DNA of 45,522 bases from Gammaproteobacteria bacterium (GCA_029289265.1 JARFTX010000012.1:1-45522), one strand, 5' to 3'. Shown: positions 34,106 through 42,360, numbered from the stretch's first letter. Notes: a model not told the origin generated them from the sequence alone. Program-made: numbers and translations.

Positions 34106-35515
34106 ATGTCCATTCAAATCGTTCATCATGGCGGCCGCGACGGAGTGACCGGCTCCTGCCACCGACTGGTCGTCGACCCGCGCCACGCCGTGCTGGTCGA
34201 CTGCGGTCTGTTCCAGGGCGAGGAAGTCTCCAACGGCCGACCGCCAGGCGACGACCGGCTGCGCATCGACTTTCCCATCGATGACGTCGCGGCGCTCGTG
34301 GTGACGCATGTCCACATCGACCACGTCGGGCGCATCCCCTATCTCCTCGCCGCCGGCTTCAAGGGGCCGATCCTGTGCAGCGAGGCCTCGGCGCGCCTGC
34401 TGCCGATCGTGCTCGCCGACGCGTTCGCGCTCAACTTCTCGCGGGATGCCCGACTCGTCGAACGCTATCTCAAGATCATCGAATCGCGCCTCGTCGCCCT
34501 GCCCTATCGCCAGTGGCACACGATCGTCGATTCGGCATCGACGCGCTGCCGCGTGCGCCTGCAGCGAGCGGGGCATATTCTCGGATCGGCCTATGTCGAG
34601 TTCGACGTCGCCAACCGGGAGACCGACCAGCGCACCCGCGTGCTCTTCTCGGGCGATCTCGGCGCCCCGCACGCGCCGCTCCTGCCCGCGCCGCGCCCAC
34701 CCTGGCACGCCGACATCGTCGTGCTGGAGAGCACCTACGGCGATCGCAACCACCCCGACCGGCGCCAGCGGCGCGCGCAACTGCGGCAGGTGCTCGAACA
34801 TGCGCTCGCCGACGGCGGCACCGTCATCGTGCCGGCCTTCAGCATCGGACGCACGCAAGAGTTGCTGTACGAGCTCGAGGACATCCTTCACCGCGCAGCA
34901 GGCGAAGCCGGCGACTCGGCCGCGGTCTGGCGCAACCTGAAGGTCTACCTCGATTCGCCCCTCGCAAGCCGCTTCACCGACGAGTACCAGAGACTCGCCC
35001 GCTTCTGGGATGCCGAGGCGCACGCCCGCCTGCGCAGCGGCCGCTCACCCCTCGCCTTCGAGCGCCTGATCGCCATCGACGATCACAATGTCCACCTCGC
35101 CAACGTCGATCGGCTCGCCCGCGGCGGCCAACCGGCCATCGTCATCGCGGCAAGCGGCATGTGCGCAGGCGGACGGGTCGTCGACTACCTCAAGGCCATG
35201 CTCGGCGACCCGCGCCACGACGTACTCTTCGTCGGCTACCAGGCCGCCGGCACCCCGGGTCGCGCCATCCAGCAGCACGGCCCGCGCGGCGGCCACGTCG
35301 ACCTCGACGGCACCCGCCTGCGCATCCGCGCCGGCATCCACACCCTGGCCGGCTACTCCGCCCACGCCGACCGCGACGACCTCACCCGTTTCGTGCTGCG
35401 AATGCGCCATCCGCCGCGCGAGGTGCGCCTGGTCCACGGCGACCGCCCGGCGCGCGAGGCGCTCGCCCGGCACCTCACCGACAAGTCCGGCGGGCGCATT
35501 CGCGTCGTCGTCTGA
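34106..35515 (+). CDS. MBL-fold beta-CASP RNase-like protein
   Basis: A 469-aa metallo-beta-lactamase with a beta-CASP domain, of the RNA-processing exonuclease/CPSF type. VVTHVHIDHVGRIPYL holds the HxHxDH zinc motif, LQRAGHILGSAYVEFD and VLFSGDLG further metal ligands, VIVPAFSIGRTQELLYEL begins the beta-CASP region, IVIAASGMCAGGRVVDYL and YSAHADRDDL (C-terminal metal His) close the active site. It lacks a signal peptide. Physiological RNA or DNA substrate unknown. The 103-bp gap upstream shows nothing notable. Ends 80 bp from a convergent gene. Confidence 0.92.
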   Translation: MSIQIVHHGGRDGVTGSCHRLVVDPRHAVLVDCGLFQGEEVSNGRPPGDDRLRIDFPIDDVAALVVTHVHIDHVGRIPYLLAAGFKGPILCSEASARLLPIVLADAFALNFSRDARLVERYLKIIESRLVALPYRQWHTIVDSASTRCRVRLQRAGHILGSAYVEFDVANRETDQRTRVLFSGDLGAPHAPLLPAPRPPWHADIVVLESTYGDRNHPDRRQRRAQLRQVLEHALADGGTVIVPAFSIGRTQELLYELEDILHRAAGEAGDSAAVWRNLKVYLDSPLASRFTDEYQRLARFWDAEAHARLRSGRSPLAFERLIAIDDHNVHLANVDRLARGGQPAIVIAASGMCAGGRVVDYLKAMLGDPRHDVLFVGYQAAGTPGRAIQQHGPRGGHVDLDGTRLRIRAGIHTLAGYSAHADRDDLTRFVLRMRHPPREVRLVHGDRPAREALARHLTDKSGGRIRVVV

Positions 35516-35595
35516 CCGCCGCCCTGCCGGCCTTCCCGCGCCGCCGCAAGGACGCCCCATCGGACGACGGGGGCTCGATCGACCGTTTCCGGGTC

Positions 35596-36615
35596 TCAGC
35601 CGCGTCCCGAATTGCTGCCGCTGCGATCCCGCTCGGGCCGCTCGATTCGGGTGTCCTCACGAATGCGCTCGACCCGCTCGATCCGGATGTCGCCGTCGCG
35701 CACGCGCTCGACCCGCTCGACGCGCGCCCCATCGTCACGCACGCGTTCGACCACGTCTACGCGAAAATCGCCGTCGCGAATCCGCTCGGTGCGCTCGACA
35801 CGAGCACCATCGTCGCGCACACGTTCGACCTGTTCGACGCGCAGACCGTCCTCCCGGATACGCTCGACCCGCTCGAAGCGCGAACCGTCGTCACGCTCGC
35901 GCTCCCTCAGCTCGAAGCGCGAATCGCCGACACGTTCGCGGATCTCGGTGCGCAGCGAGGAACCGCCGCTCGAACTCGACGAGGCGCGGGATGAGGCACG
36001 TGCGCCACCCGAACTGCCGCTCTGCTGCACGATACCGTCCTCGAGTTCCATCTCGACCGCGTCGATCTCGGGCGCCCGCGCGCGGATGCGCAGCTCCTGG
36101 CCGTCCGGCAACACCGCCCGCAGCTCGACCCGATCCCGAAGCACATTGCCTTCGGCGTCGAAGCGCTCCTCCGTGCGCAGACGCTGCACCAACGTGCCGG
36201 GATCGAGTACGATCTCCAGACCCGTCAAGGGGTTGGTCACCACGATCGGTTCGGTGAGCAGCACCTCGCGCAGCTCGGTCCGCTGACGGATGACCTGCGC
36301 CGGCGTGTCGGGCTCGACGAGCGGCGCGACGCGCGTCTCCTGCCGGAAGCGCCCGACGTCGGTCCCGGCGGGCAGGAAGAACTCGCCGATCGGCGTCGAC
36401 AGCTCCACCTCGACCGGCAGCGGCGCATTGCGCGCCTCCAACCGCTCGCGCTGGGAGCGGTCCTCGACGACGACCGGCAACTCGTCATCAGGTCCCGGCT
36501 CGAGTTGGGCCAGCAGAATCGGCCCGTCGCGGAAAACCGCCTCGCCAGGCCCAGCCATTGCCGCGCCGCCGACAAACAGCAGCGCAACCGCCACTGCAAT
36601 TTGGGTTCTTCTCAT
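35596..36615 (-). CDS. Secreted protein with C-terminal 13-residue charged repeats
   Basis: Not recognised. The ATG at 36615 follows GAGG at eight bases and gives a signal peptide (IAVAVALLFVGGAAMAGPG). Residues 48-195 are rich in beta-type sequence, with REVLLTEPIVVTNPLTGLEI and RVELRAVLPDGQELRIRARA. A Ser/Gly linker (199-220) leads to seven tandem 13-residue units from 234 to 323, consensus VERVERVRDDGAR, ending in Arg/Ser/Gly. The alternating valine and charged residues with a DG turn suggest a beta-hairpin repeat. The repeat length is strict except for the last (12 aa). Low-complexity shadows in other frames should not be called genes. Envelope role is guessed from the signal peptide only. 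Confidence 0.75.
   Translation of the reverse strand: MRRTQIAVAVALLFVGGAAMAGPGEAVFRDGPILLAQLEPGPDDELPVVVEDRSQRERLEARNAPLPVEVELSTPIGEFFLPAGTDVGRFRQETRVAPLVEPDTPAQVIRQRTELREVLLTEPIVVTNPLTGLEIVLDPGTLVQRLRTEERFDAEGNVLRDRVELRAVLPDGQELRIRARAPEIDAVEMELEDGIVQQSGSSGGARASSRASSSSSGGSSLRTEIRERVGDSRFELRERERDDGSRFERVERIREDGLRVEQVERVRDDGARVERTERIRDGDFRVDVVERVRDDGARVERVERVRDGDIRIERVERIREDTRIERPERDRSGSNSGRG
35626..35916 (-). repeat. 39-bp tandem coding repeats (13-aa units)
   Basis: Seven tandem units of 39 bp (the last shortened by one codon) encode the RVERVRDDGAR-type repeats of the protein above. They are imperfect at DNA level and stay in frame, so this is a protein repeat, not a CRISPR array. Copy number may vary between strains. 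Confidence 0.85.
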
Positions 36616-36919
36616 GATCTCGACCTCCTCGCGGTGTCTGCGCATCCCACCCGACATCGGCGGGATCGCAATTGAGGCAAGGGTCGAGGTGCGCCCTGAG
36701 ACGTCGATACGGCACCGAACGTCGTGGCTTCCTGCGGTCAAGCTCGCGCCGACAGCGGGCGCCGCCCCGAACCACCGCACGTGTGAAGCTCTCCCACGCA
36801 CACCCTGTTATAGGCCCCCGACACCGGCATCGCCATCGGCGAGTCGCAACAGAATGCTTCGCATCAATGGCATGAATGGGGCATCAATGCATCAATGAAG
36901 GTCAATGGGGTCAGACTCC
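36616..36919. other. Intergenic stretch with short direct repeats and a REP-like motif
   Basis: No gene seen. The left part probably holds the promoter of the repeat protein on the minus strand. GCATCAATG occurs at 36861, 36881 and 36889, and the region ends in GGGGTCAGACTCC (36907-36919), the motif associated with the nearby RAYT gene. The same GCATCAATG recurs at 39286-39294 joined to an inverted copy of the motif. Confidence 0.6.
36907..36919 (+). repeat. REP-like motif copy 1 / left target duplication of the IS
   Basis: GGGGTCAGACTCC directly abuts the left IS terminus and is repeated exactly at 38449-38461 next to the right terminus. This fits a 13-bp target-site duplication within a REP-like element. 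Confidence 0.75.
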
Positions 36920-38448
36920 AATGGCACTAGCTTAAGCACGCAGCCATCCGATGCTGCTTGTCCCGAATGAGCTGATTTTTCAGGATCTTTCTGGGCTGCA
37001 TGAGAAGGTTTGCCTTCTTCGGTCTTCGCTTGACGGCACGCGGCTCAACGCGGTCGGGGCGAGTGGGTAGTCTCGCATCGGCGACCGCCCCGAGCAGAAT
37101 TGCCGTGATCACGCCGGAACGTCTTCCCGGCGCGTGGCGCAGATTTTCCTCAAACGCGCGTAGCGCCTGCATCGCGGCCTTGAAGCTGAGTAGGCGCGGT
37201 AATGCACCGGCCAGCTCGGCGGCCTGGGCCATCACCGAGCGGACCAGATTGTAGGCACACAAGTGTGCGGCGATCTCCTTCTCGACCATCTCCGGGCTCT
37301 TGCAGCGCAGGATGTCCATTTGCATCACCGACTTGATGCTGCGTAGATCGAGCTCGACCTGCCAGCGCAGTCGGTACAGGCGCAGCAACTCGGCTTTGTC
37401 GACCGTTCTCGCATCGGTCAGGGTGGTGATGACGATCCAGGTGCCGAAGCGTGCTTCACGGATGGTGAGCGTCGTGGGCACGGCGGCATAGTCTTCGGCG
37501 CTCATCCAGTCCGGACACTTGGGGCGCTGCCAGGTCACGACGTGATCGCCCTTGCCCAGGCGCCGGCCGTGGCGAAAGTCCGTGATGCGCCGCTGGTGCT
37601 GTCGGGCCACCACGTCCACCCCGAGGCTGAGCAAACGCGCAATCATGAAATAGCTTGCGTAATAGCGATCGGCAATGAGCACATCGCCGCGACGGAGTTG
37701 CTCGGCGAGGCGCCACAGCAGCGACAACTCACCGGACTGCTTGCCCTTGCACGGAGCCGATGCCCAAGCCAGCACCGAGCCACACGACAAAGAGATCATT
37801 GCGACCAGCCTCGCGAGCGGAAACCCCACGCCCGGTTTCTGTTCCCCGCTCTGCGGGAAACGCGCCTGGTTGGCCGGGGTGTCCGGCATCGACACCGTCG
37901 ATCCGTCGGCCAGAACCAACTGCCGACCGCGCCACAACCACGCCCGTGGTTGCGCCTCGAGCAGTCGTGCGCCGACCGCCCGCGCCAAGCGCACCAGCAG
38001 CGCCAGCGGCAAGCGCTTGCGCGCAGCGCAGTAGGGACCGTTGTTCAGACTGCACGGGCTTTGGCCGTTCGCAACGCGCTCACTCAATCCCCGCGCCACC
38101 GCATCCTGGCAGCTCTGATCGGCGCTCAGAACCTGCCCGATGAACAACGCCAGCGTCCTGATCGGGCCGTAGATGCGTTCGCGCCATCGACCACACAGCT
38201 GCCCGGCCCATTGCACCAACAAGCCGATCGGCACCGTCTGCGATAGCAGTGACTCACCACCTTGAGCGAATCGTGCGCGAAACTGCCTCGCCTGTGAGAT
38301 GAGGCGGCGATTCTTGATACCATTCATTTGGGCTGACTCCCCTTGGACGTGTGCTACGGATTGGACACCCGCATCATAGTCCATGAGGCACGTCAGCCCA
38401 CCTCTATTGCATTGATATAAAAGCTATTTATCTTAAGCTAGTGCCATT
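36920..38448 (-). mobile_element. IS4-family insertion sequence, complete
   Basis: A 1529-bp element. The termini AATGGCACTAGCTTAAG (36920-36936) and its exact reverse complement (38432-38448) form 17-bp terminal inverted repeats. A single transposase gene fills the element and its stop lies inside the left repeat. Identical 13-bp flanks (GGGGTCAGACTCC) point to a target duplication, within the 9-13 bp range usual for IS4 relatives. Because the flanking motif also occurs a third time at 38471, part of the repetition could pre-date insertion. Confidence 0.88.
36927..38327 (-). CDS. IS4-family transposase
   Basis: DDE transposase of 466 aa, full length. Asp141 (LADGSTVSM), Asp220 (LIADRYYASYF) and Glu325 form the catalytic triad, and YRLRWQVELDLRSIK (318-332) carries the complete Y-2-R-3-E-6-K signature of the IS4 family. 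The ATG at 38327 (MNGIKNRR) follows AAGGGGAG at about nine bases; the longer frame to 38384 has no ribosome-binding site. The final codons and TAG stop overlap the left terminal repeat. Appears intact and recent. Confidence 0.95.
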   Translation of the reverse strand: MNGIKNRRLISQARQFRARFAQGGESLLSQTVPIGLLVQWAGQLCGRWRERIYGPIRTLALFIGQVLSADQSCQDAVARGLSERVANGQSPCSLNNGPYCAARKRLPLALLVRLARAVGARLLEAQPRAWLWRGRQLVLADGSTVSMPDTPANQARFPQSGEQKPGVGFPLARLVAMISLSCGSVLAWASAPCKGKQSGELSLLWRLAEQLRRGDVLIADRYYASYFMIARLLSLGVDVVARQHQRRITDFRHGRRLGKGDHVVTWQRPKCPDWMSAEDYAAVPTTLTIREARFGTWIVITTLTDARTVDKAELLRLYRLRWQVELDLRSIKSVMQMDILRCKSPEMVEKEIAAHLCAYNLVRSVMAQAAELAGALPRLLSFKAAMQALRAFEENLRHAPGRRSGVITAILLGAVADARLPTRPDRVEPRAVKRRPKKANLLMQPRKILKNQLIRDKQHRMAACLS

Positions 38449-38461
38449 GGGGTCAGACTCC
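38449..38461 (+). repeat. REP-like motif copy 2 / right target duplication
   Basis: GGGGTCAGACTCC abuts the right IS end. A further copy starts 22 bp on (38471), giving a short tandem array of the 22-bp unit ending TTTGCCATT. Confidence 0.75.
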
Positions 38462-38470
38462 TTTGCCATT

Positions 38471-38483
38471 GGGGTCAGACTCC
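38471..38483 (+). repeat. REP-like motif copy 3, overlapping RAYT stop
   Basis: GGGGTCAGACTCC; its TCA (38475-38477) is the reverse complement of the RAYT stop codon TGA, so the repeat forms the 3' end of the gene. Confidence 0.75.
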
Positions 38484-39200
38484 TTTGATCCCTTCGACCG
38501 TCACTCGAGCCACTGCAGACCTTCGATCACCCCCGCGGCGCAGCGGCAACGCACGGCGTGCCATCTGCGCCTCGACCGCGGCGCAGAACCGGGCATTGCC
38601 GAGCACCCACGCCTTGTTCGTCGCGTCACGGATTTCGTCCATCGTCCGGTGCGCCACAGCAGTTTCGAAGAGTGCGCGATACGCCGACCGCCGCGACTCG
38701 TCCGCGGCCCCAAGCATCAGATACTCGCCATGCGGAGAAACCAGAGAATCCTCGATGCCGCAGCCATTTCGCCGATAGCTCGACCACGAATACTGAGACG
38801 GATGCGTGACCATACCCGCACGACAAGGGTTCAGTTCGATGTAACGCATGCAGGCCAGCAGATAGTGCCGGCTGTCGATCATCGTCGCCCGGTAGCGCCC
38901 TTCCCAGAGCGAACCCGTCCTTTGGTAGCAATCGTTGAAATAACGAACGTACTGCCGGCCCACGCTCTGCATCACCTTGCCGACCCCGTCCACACTGCTT
39001 GGCGTAAGGAGCAAGTGCACGTGATTGGTCATCAGGACATAGGCGTGGATCTCCACCGCATGTCGCGTCGCAGACGATGCCAGGCAGTCGAGAAAATGCC
39101 GGTAGTCACCGGTGTCACAGAAGATCGCCTGCCGGTTGTTTCCGCGTTGAATCACGTGCTGCGGAAATCCGGGCAATCCAAAGCGGGGCTGACGTGCCAT
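38475..39200 (-). CDS. REP-associated tyrosine transposase (RAYT, Y1 transposase)
   Basis: A 241-aa HUH-fold transposase of the Y1_Tnp family. RFGLPGFPQHVIQRGNNRQ is the typical start; LMTNHVHLLL gives the His-x-His metal site (H60, H62) and GRQYVRYFN the catalytic Tyr region. SLWEGRYRATMID and CMRYIELNPCRAGMV are conserved RAYT segments. These single-copy domesticated transposases are linked with REP/BIME repeats. It is flanked by inverted copies of GGGGTCAGACTCC (38471-38483 and 39294-39306). Appears intact. Confidence 0.95.
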   Translation of the reverse strand: MARQPRFGLPGFPQHVIQRGNNRQAIFCDTGDYRHFLDCLASSATRHAVEIHAYVLMTNHVHLLLTPSSVDGVGKVMQSVGRQYVRYFNDCYQRTGSLWEGRYRATMIDSRHYLLACMRYIELNPCRAGMVTHPSQYSWSSYRRNGCGIEDSLVSPHGEYLMLGAADESRRSAYRALFETAVAHRTMDEIRDATNKAWVLGNARFCAAVEAQMARRALPLRRGGDRRSAVARVTVEGIKGV

Positions 39201-39293
39201 ATGGGATCCTGTTACGCATAACGCATAAAGAATACCAAAACACGGCGAATCATGCCGATTGCATTGGCAACCAAGGGGTCACGGTGCATCAAT

Positions 39294-39306
39294 GGAGTCT
39301 GACCCC
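39294..39306 (-). repeat. REP-like motif, inverted copy upstream of RAYT
   Basis: GGAGTCTGACCCC is the exact reverse complement of the copies at 38449 and 38471, so the RAYT gene lies between inverted repeats, with GCATCAATG adjoining. Confidence 0.75.
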
Positions 39307-39367
39307 ATCGATCCCTCCCAACCTCCGACCCGTCAACCTCTACTTTCCCCAGTTCGCGCGAAGAACC

Positions 39368-39393
39368 AAAAAAACGGGCGCCGAAGCGCCCGT
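39368..39393 (-). terminator. Rho-independent terminator of the porin gene
   Basis: On the minus strand ACGGGCGC-TTCG-GCGCCCGT forms an 8-bp stem with a stable UUCG loop, followed by a run of seven T. It lies 27 bp after the porin stop. Confidence 0.93.
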
Positions 39394-39419
39394 CTTGCTT
39401 TCAATCGGAACTGGGCCGA

Positions 39420-40478
39420 TTAGAAGCTGTGGTTAACACCGACGCCGAACGTGTTGGACTTCTGACCCACGACGCGAATCGGATCAAGAGCCGGGTCGGC
39501 AGCAGGGCGAGTACGCGAAGCAAGCGGAGAAATGTTCTGCGCCGCCTGGTTGTCAACCTGCGTGAAGCCGGTGTAAAGCGTGGTGCGCTTCGACAGCGGA
39601 TGCGTGTAAGCGATGGACCAGGCGTCCGCGTCGCTGTTCACAGTGCGGTGATCCAGATCGGCGTAGGCGACATGCACCTTGCCAACTCCGACCGGGGCGA
39701 TCGCGCCAACTTGCCAGATCTTGTTCTTGCCGACGATCTTGTCCTGCTGGTAAGAGGCAGCCAGCTTGACCATGCCGAAGTCGTAGGAACCGCCGATGAA
39801 CCATTCCTTCTGGTCGGTGTTTCCAGCGCCACGGTCAACACGGTGATAGACCACGTCCACACCGATCGGGCCATTCGCGTAGTTAGCGCCCAGACCAACG
39901 CGATCGTTGTTGCGACGATCGGTGGTCTGATTTGCTTCACCCAGCGAGTAGATGGCGCTAGCAGTCAGACCGCTGAAGTTGGGCGAGCGGTAGGCAACCG
40001 CGTTGCTCCAACGAGCTGCATTGTTCGGGGTAATCGTCGCGCCAGACTGAGCCGACAGGATCGACTGCGGCGAGAACGGAGCAGCCGACAGCAGCGCGTC
40101 GTTACGGAAGGAGGCGGCGAAGCCCGGGGCGTACTGATGACCCAGACCAACGAAACCGAAGCCACCCTGCAAACCGACGAACGACTGGCGTGCGTTGAGC
40201 GCGGTACCGGTGTTGCCAATGCCGTGCTGGACATCATTGGCGATGGCGTACTCAAGAGTAAACACCGCGCTCATGCCGTTACCCAGATCTTCCGTGCCAC
40301 GGAAGCCAATGCGCGAACCGGCGAGGCCGCCGCCCTGAATCGCGTTCAGCTTGTTCGGGCCCATCTTGCCGTAGCCGTAGAAGGCGTCAACGACACCGTA
40401 AACAGTCACATTCGACTGCGCGAAGGCAGGCGCAGCCACCAGACCGGCAACAGCCAGAGCGATGAGTTTCTTCTGCAT
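39420..40478 (-). CDS. Gram-negative porin (neisserial type)
   Basis: General diffusion porin of the outer membrane, 352 aa. Signal peptide MQKKLIALAVAGLVAAPAFA, then QSNVTVYGVVDAFYGYG, a classical betaproteobacterial porin start. SRIGFRGTEDLGNGMSAVFT and ALNARQSFVGLQGGFGFVGLG are conserved strands, and the end GVGVNHSF has the terminal Phe. The ATG at 40478 follows GAGGAG at six bases. Codon use is less GC-rich than neighbours, as usual for abundant porins. A short hairpin CCGGT-N5-ACCGG lies in the 5' region (40505-40519). Terminator at 39368. Confidence 0.95.
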   Translation of the reverse strand: MQKKLIALAVAGLVAAPAFAQSNVTVYGVVDAFYGYGKMGPNKLNAIQGGGLAGSRIGFRGTEDLGNGMSAVFTLEYAIANDVQHGIGNTGTALNARQSFVGLQGGFGFVGLGHQYAPGFAASFRNDALLSAAPFSPQSILSAQSGATITPNNAARWSNAVAYRSPNFSGLTASAIYSLGEANQTTDRRNNDRVGLGANYANGPIGVDVVYHRVDRGAGNTDQKEWFIGGSYDFGMVKLAASYQQDKIVGKNKIWQVGAIAPVGVGKVHVAYADLDHRTVNSDADAWSIAYTHPLSKRTTLYTGFTQVDNQAAQNISPLASRTRPAADPALDPIRVVGQKSNTFGVGVNHSF

Positions 40479-40699
40479 GAATTTCTCCTCTTGTTGAAGT
40501 TGACCCGGTCTTGAACCGGCCCGACTCACCTCTCGATTGAGAAGTTGGAGCCATTGTGCAAACGGAATGTCGGGCGGCGCAAGTTTCGCGTCTGAAAAAC
40601 GGCACATATCGGGCTTGGTTGTTGCGTGCATGCAACAGCCTGCAACGAGTGGCTCGCTCGAGCGCGGCGTCCTGCGCGACGCATGGGGCCAGGACCCTC

Positions 40700-41089
40700 T
40701 CAAGGTCGGCCGATGGGCCTAAAGGCCTCGATGCTCAACCCGTCGATGCACCGGTAGTGGCGATCGTTGGCCGTGACCAGCGCTTGGCCCAGGTCGAGCG
40801 CGCTGGCGGCGATCAGGGCATCGGCCATTTTCATCCCGTGACTCAGGGCATGCTCTTCGAGCAAGAAAACGGCGCGCGCGCAGATCTGCTCGTCGATCGG
40901 CAGGATCTCTGCCCGCCATTGCCGCATGGCCTGCCGCAAGGCGCGAAACTCGCTCTTGTTTCGCAAGCCCTGGACAAGCTCCATGTAAGTGACGGCGGAA
41001 ACGATAAAACCCGGGTGAGCGTCGAGCAGTTCGGCGGCGGCCTGATCGCCACGCAAGTTCCAGATCAGAACGTCGGTATCGATCAGCAT
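40700..41089 (-). CDS. VapC-like PIN-domain toxin
   Basis: A PIN-domain ribonuclease toxin of 129 aa. MLIDTDVLIWNLRG carries the first Asp, SAVTYMELVQGL the central Glu, MKMADALIAASAL the third acidic residue and LVTANDRHYR the last. The ATG at 41089 overlaps the antitoxin TAA (TAATG). The longer frame to 41251 overlaps the antitoxin and is rejected. Confidence 0.92.
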   Translation of the reverse strand: MLIDTDVLIWNLRGDQAAAELLDAHPGFIVSAVTYMELVQGLRNKSEFRALRQAMRQWRAEILPIDEQICARAVFLLEEHALSHGMKMADALIAASALDLGQALVTANDRHYRCIDGLSIEAFRPIGRP

Positions 41090-41334
41090 TACTCGAATGT
41101 CCGCCCTTCTCGCGCGGAACGCACCCAGTCCTCCACCTCGATCTCTCGATCTCGCCATAGCCCGAAGGCGGGGTTGCGCCCCTGCGCGGCCTTGTCGACG
41201 GCCTCGCCAGGCTCGAAGGGAACGAGGCGCGCGCGCTTGCGCCCGCGCCAAGTGATAACCACCTCCTCGCCCCGATCGGTCGCGGCGAGCAATTCCCGCG
41301 TGTGCAGCCGCAGGTCTTTGGCTGTTGCCTCCAT
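41089..41334 (-). CDS. Phd/YefM-family antitoxin
   Basis: An 81-aa antitoxin. The start EATAKDLRLHTRELLAATDR and GEEVVITWRGRKRARLVPFE show the Phd/YefM DNA-binding fold; the acidic tail EIEVEDWVRSAREG would bind the toxin. ATG 41334 follows GAGGGG. Paired with the VapC-like toxin by a 1-base overlap. An inverted repeat upstream (41356-41371) is a likely operator. Confidence 0.9.
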   Translation of the reverse strand: MEATAKDLRLHTRELLAATDRGEEVVITWRGRKRARLVPFEPGEAVDKAAQGRNPAFGLWRDREIEVEDWVRSAREGRTFE

Positions 41335-41355
41335 GCTCTGGACCCCTCTCAACTG

Positions 41356-41371
41356 TACACTGGCTAGTGTA
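41356..41371. promoter_or_regulatory. Operator-like inverted repeat of the Phd/VapC operon
   Basis: TACACT-GGCT-AGTGTA has perfect 6-bp arms, centred about 30 bp upstream of the antitoxin start. Autorepression by the antitoxin is the usual arrangement; binding here is inferred. Confidence 0.6.
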
Positions 41372-41453
41372 TACCTGAAACCAGGATTGGGTCGCATTGC
41401 AGGTTTGTCCGATTCACAGGCTCTGAGCGGCAGCACAAGTGGGGATCGCTGGA

Positions 41454-41858
41454 TCATCCAGCCCCTACCCAGTTTTCCAGCTGCAATCCCGGATAGTCCC
41501 GAAAGTCCGCTTCGTTGTTGGTGACGAGCACCAGCGAGAGGCTGCGGGCGTGGGCGGCGATCAGGCGGTCGAGCGCGTCGCGCCGGCGTTCGCGCACCGC
41601 CGCGCGCAGCAGGCCGTAGTCGACTGCGGCCACGTCATCGAACGGCAGGACGGGCAGATCGGTGAGCAACGCCGCAAGGGCCCGCTCGGCCGCGAGTCGG
41701 CTCTCCGGCCGGCGCTCGACTCCGTAACGCAGTTCGGCAAGCGTGATGGACGAGATCACGACGTCGCCATAGCTGAAGTCGGCGAAGCGGCGCGCGACCT
41801 CGGGGGGATGGTGATGGATGAGATGGATGCAGATGTTGGTGTCGAGCATGTAGCGCAT
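41454..41858 (-). CDS. vapC: VapC PIN-domain toxin
   Basis: Type II toxin ribonuclease, 134 aa, family-typical length. MRYMLDTNICIHLIHHHP holds the first Asp, ISSITLAELRYGVERRP the Glu, DALDRLIAAHARSLSL and LVTNNEADFRDYPGLQLENW the remaining VapC motifs. The ATG at 41858 overlaps the VapB stop (TGATG); a GTG at 41861 is also possible. Lies within a cluster of TA modules next to rpoH. Confidence 0.93.
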   Translation of the reverse strand: MRYMLDTNICIHLIHHHPPEVARRFADFSYGDVVISSITLAELRYGVERRPESRLAAERALAALLTDLPVLPFDDVAAVDYGLLRAAVRERRRDALDRLIAAHARSLSLVLVTNNEADFRDYPGLQLENWVGAG

Positions 41859-42094
41859 CACCAGCCCTCGCGCTCACGTTCCTCGTTGAACTCGCGGCCT
41901 TCCGCCATGAAGTCGGGCGGGAAGGCCGCGAACCGATCCATCAGGCCGGCAAGCGAACGTCGCCGCACAGGGCGGATCACCAGCGTATCGCCACTGCGCT
42001 CGATCTCCACCTCCTGCACGGCCGGCTCGAAGCCTAGGTCCCGCGGAATGCGCACCGCCATCGAGTTACCACTCTTGAAGATTCGCGTCAGCAT
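41858..42094 (-). CDS. vapB: VapB antitoxin (AbrB/MazE-like)
   Basis: A 78-aa swapped-hairpin AbrB-type antitoxin: LTRIFKSGNSMAVRIPRDLG followed by VEIERSGDTLVIRPVRR is the DNA-binding fold, and LAGLMDRFAAFPPDFMAEGR the toxin-binding tail. Overlaps vapC. A 19-bp palindrome (42137-42155) lies 43 bp upstream. Confidence 0.93.
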   Translation of the reverse strand: MLTRIFKSGNSMAVRIPRDLGFEPAVQEVEIERSGDTLVIRPVRRRSLAGLMDRFAAFPPDFMAEGREFNEEREREGW

Positions 42095-42136
42095 GCCTTG
42101 TCCTCGATAAATAATGGAATAGGCTCAGATCCTCAT

Positions 42137-42155
42137 GTGTATATAGTATATACAC
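42137..42155. promoter_or_regulatory. 19-bp palindrome, likely vapBC operator
   Basis: GTGTATATAGTATATACAC is a perfect palindrome of 9-bp arms around one central G, in a locally AT-rich stretch that could also supply the -10. It fits VapB autoregulation; direct binding is not shown. It lies between the leftward vapB (start 42094) and the rightward mntA-like gene (start 42361). Confidence 0.75.
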
Positions 42156-42360
42156 CACCACTCGACCACACCAAGGGGCAACCCGTCTCGCTCCATGGAG
42201 CGTGCCTACAAGCTCCTGTTCTCCGTGGCCTCCCATCCTCGCAGCCTCGCGACAGCTTTAGCGCGATCTCGGCAAGTCGCGCGTCATGCGCAAGCGCTCC
42301 ACAGCAAAGTGCCGCCGAACGACCTTGCCCCGAACCGACGCAATCGCTACTCTCAATGAC

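Noticed and set aside
35626-35916. Possible CRISPR-like array of 39-bp units
   Set aside because: Units are contiguous without spacers, remain in frame and encode a protein repeat following a signal peptide.
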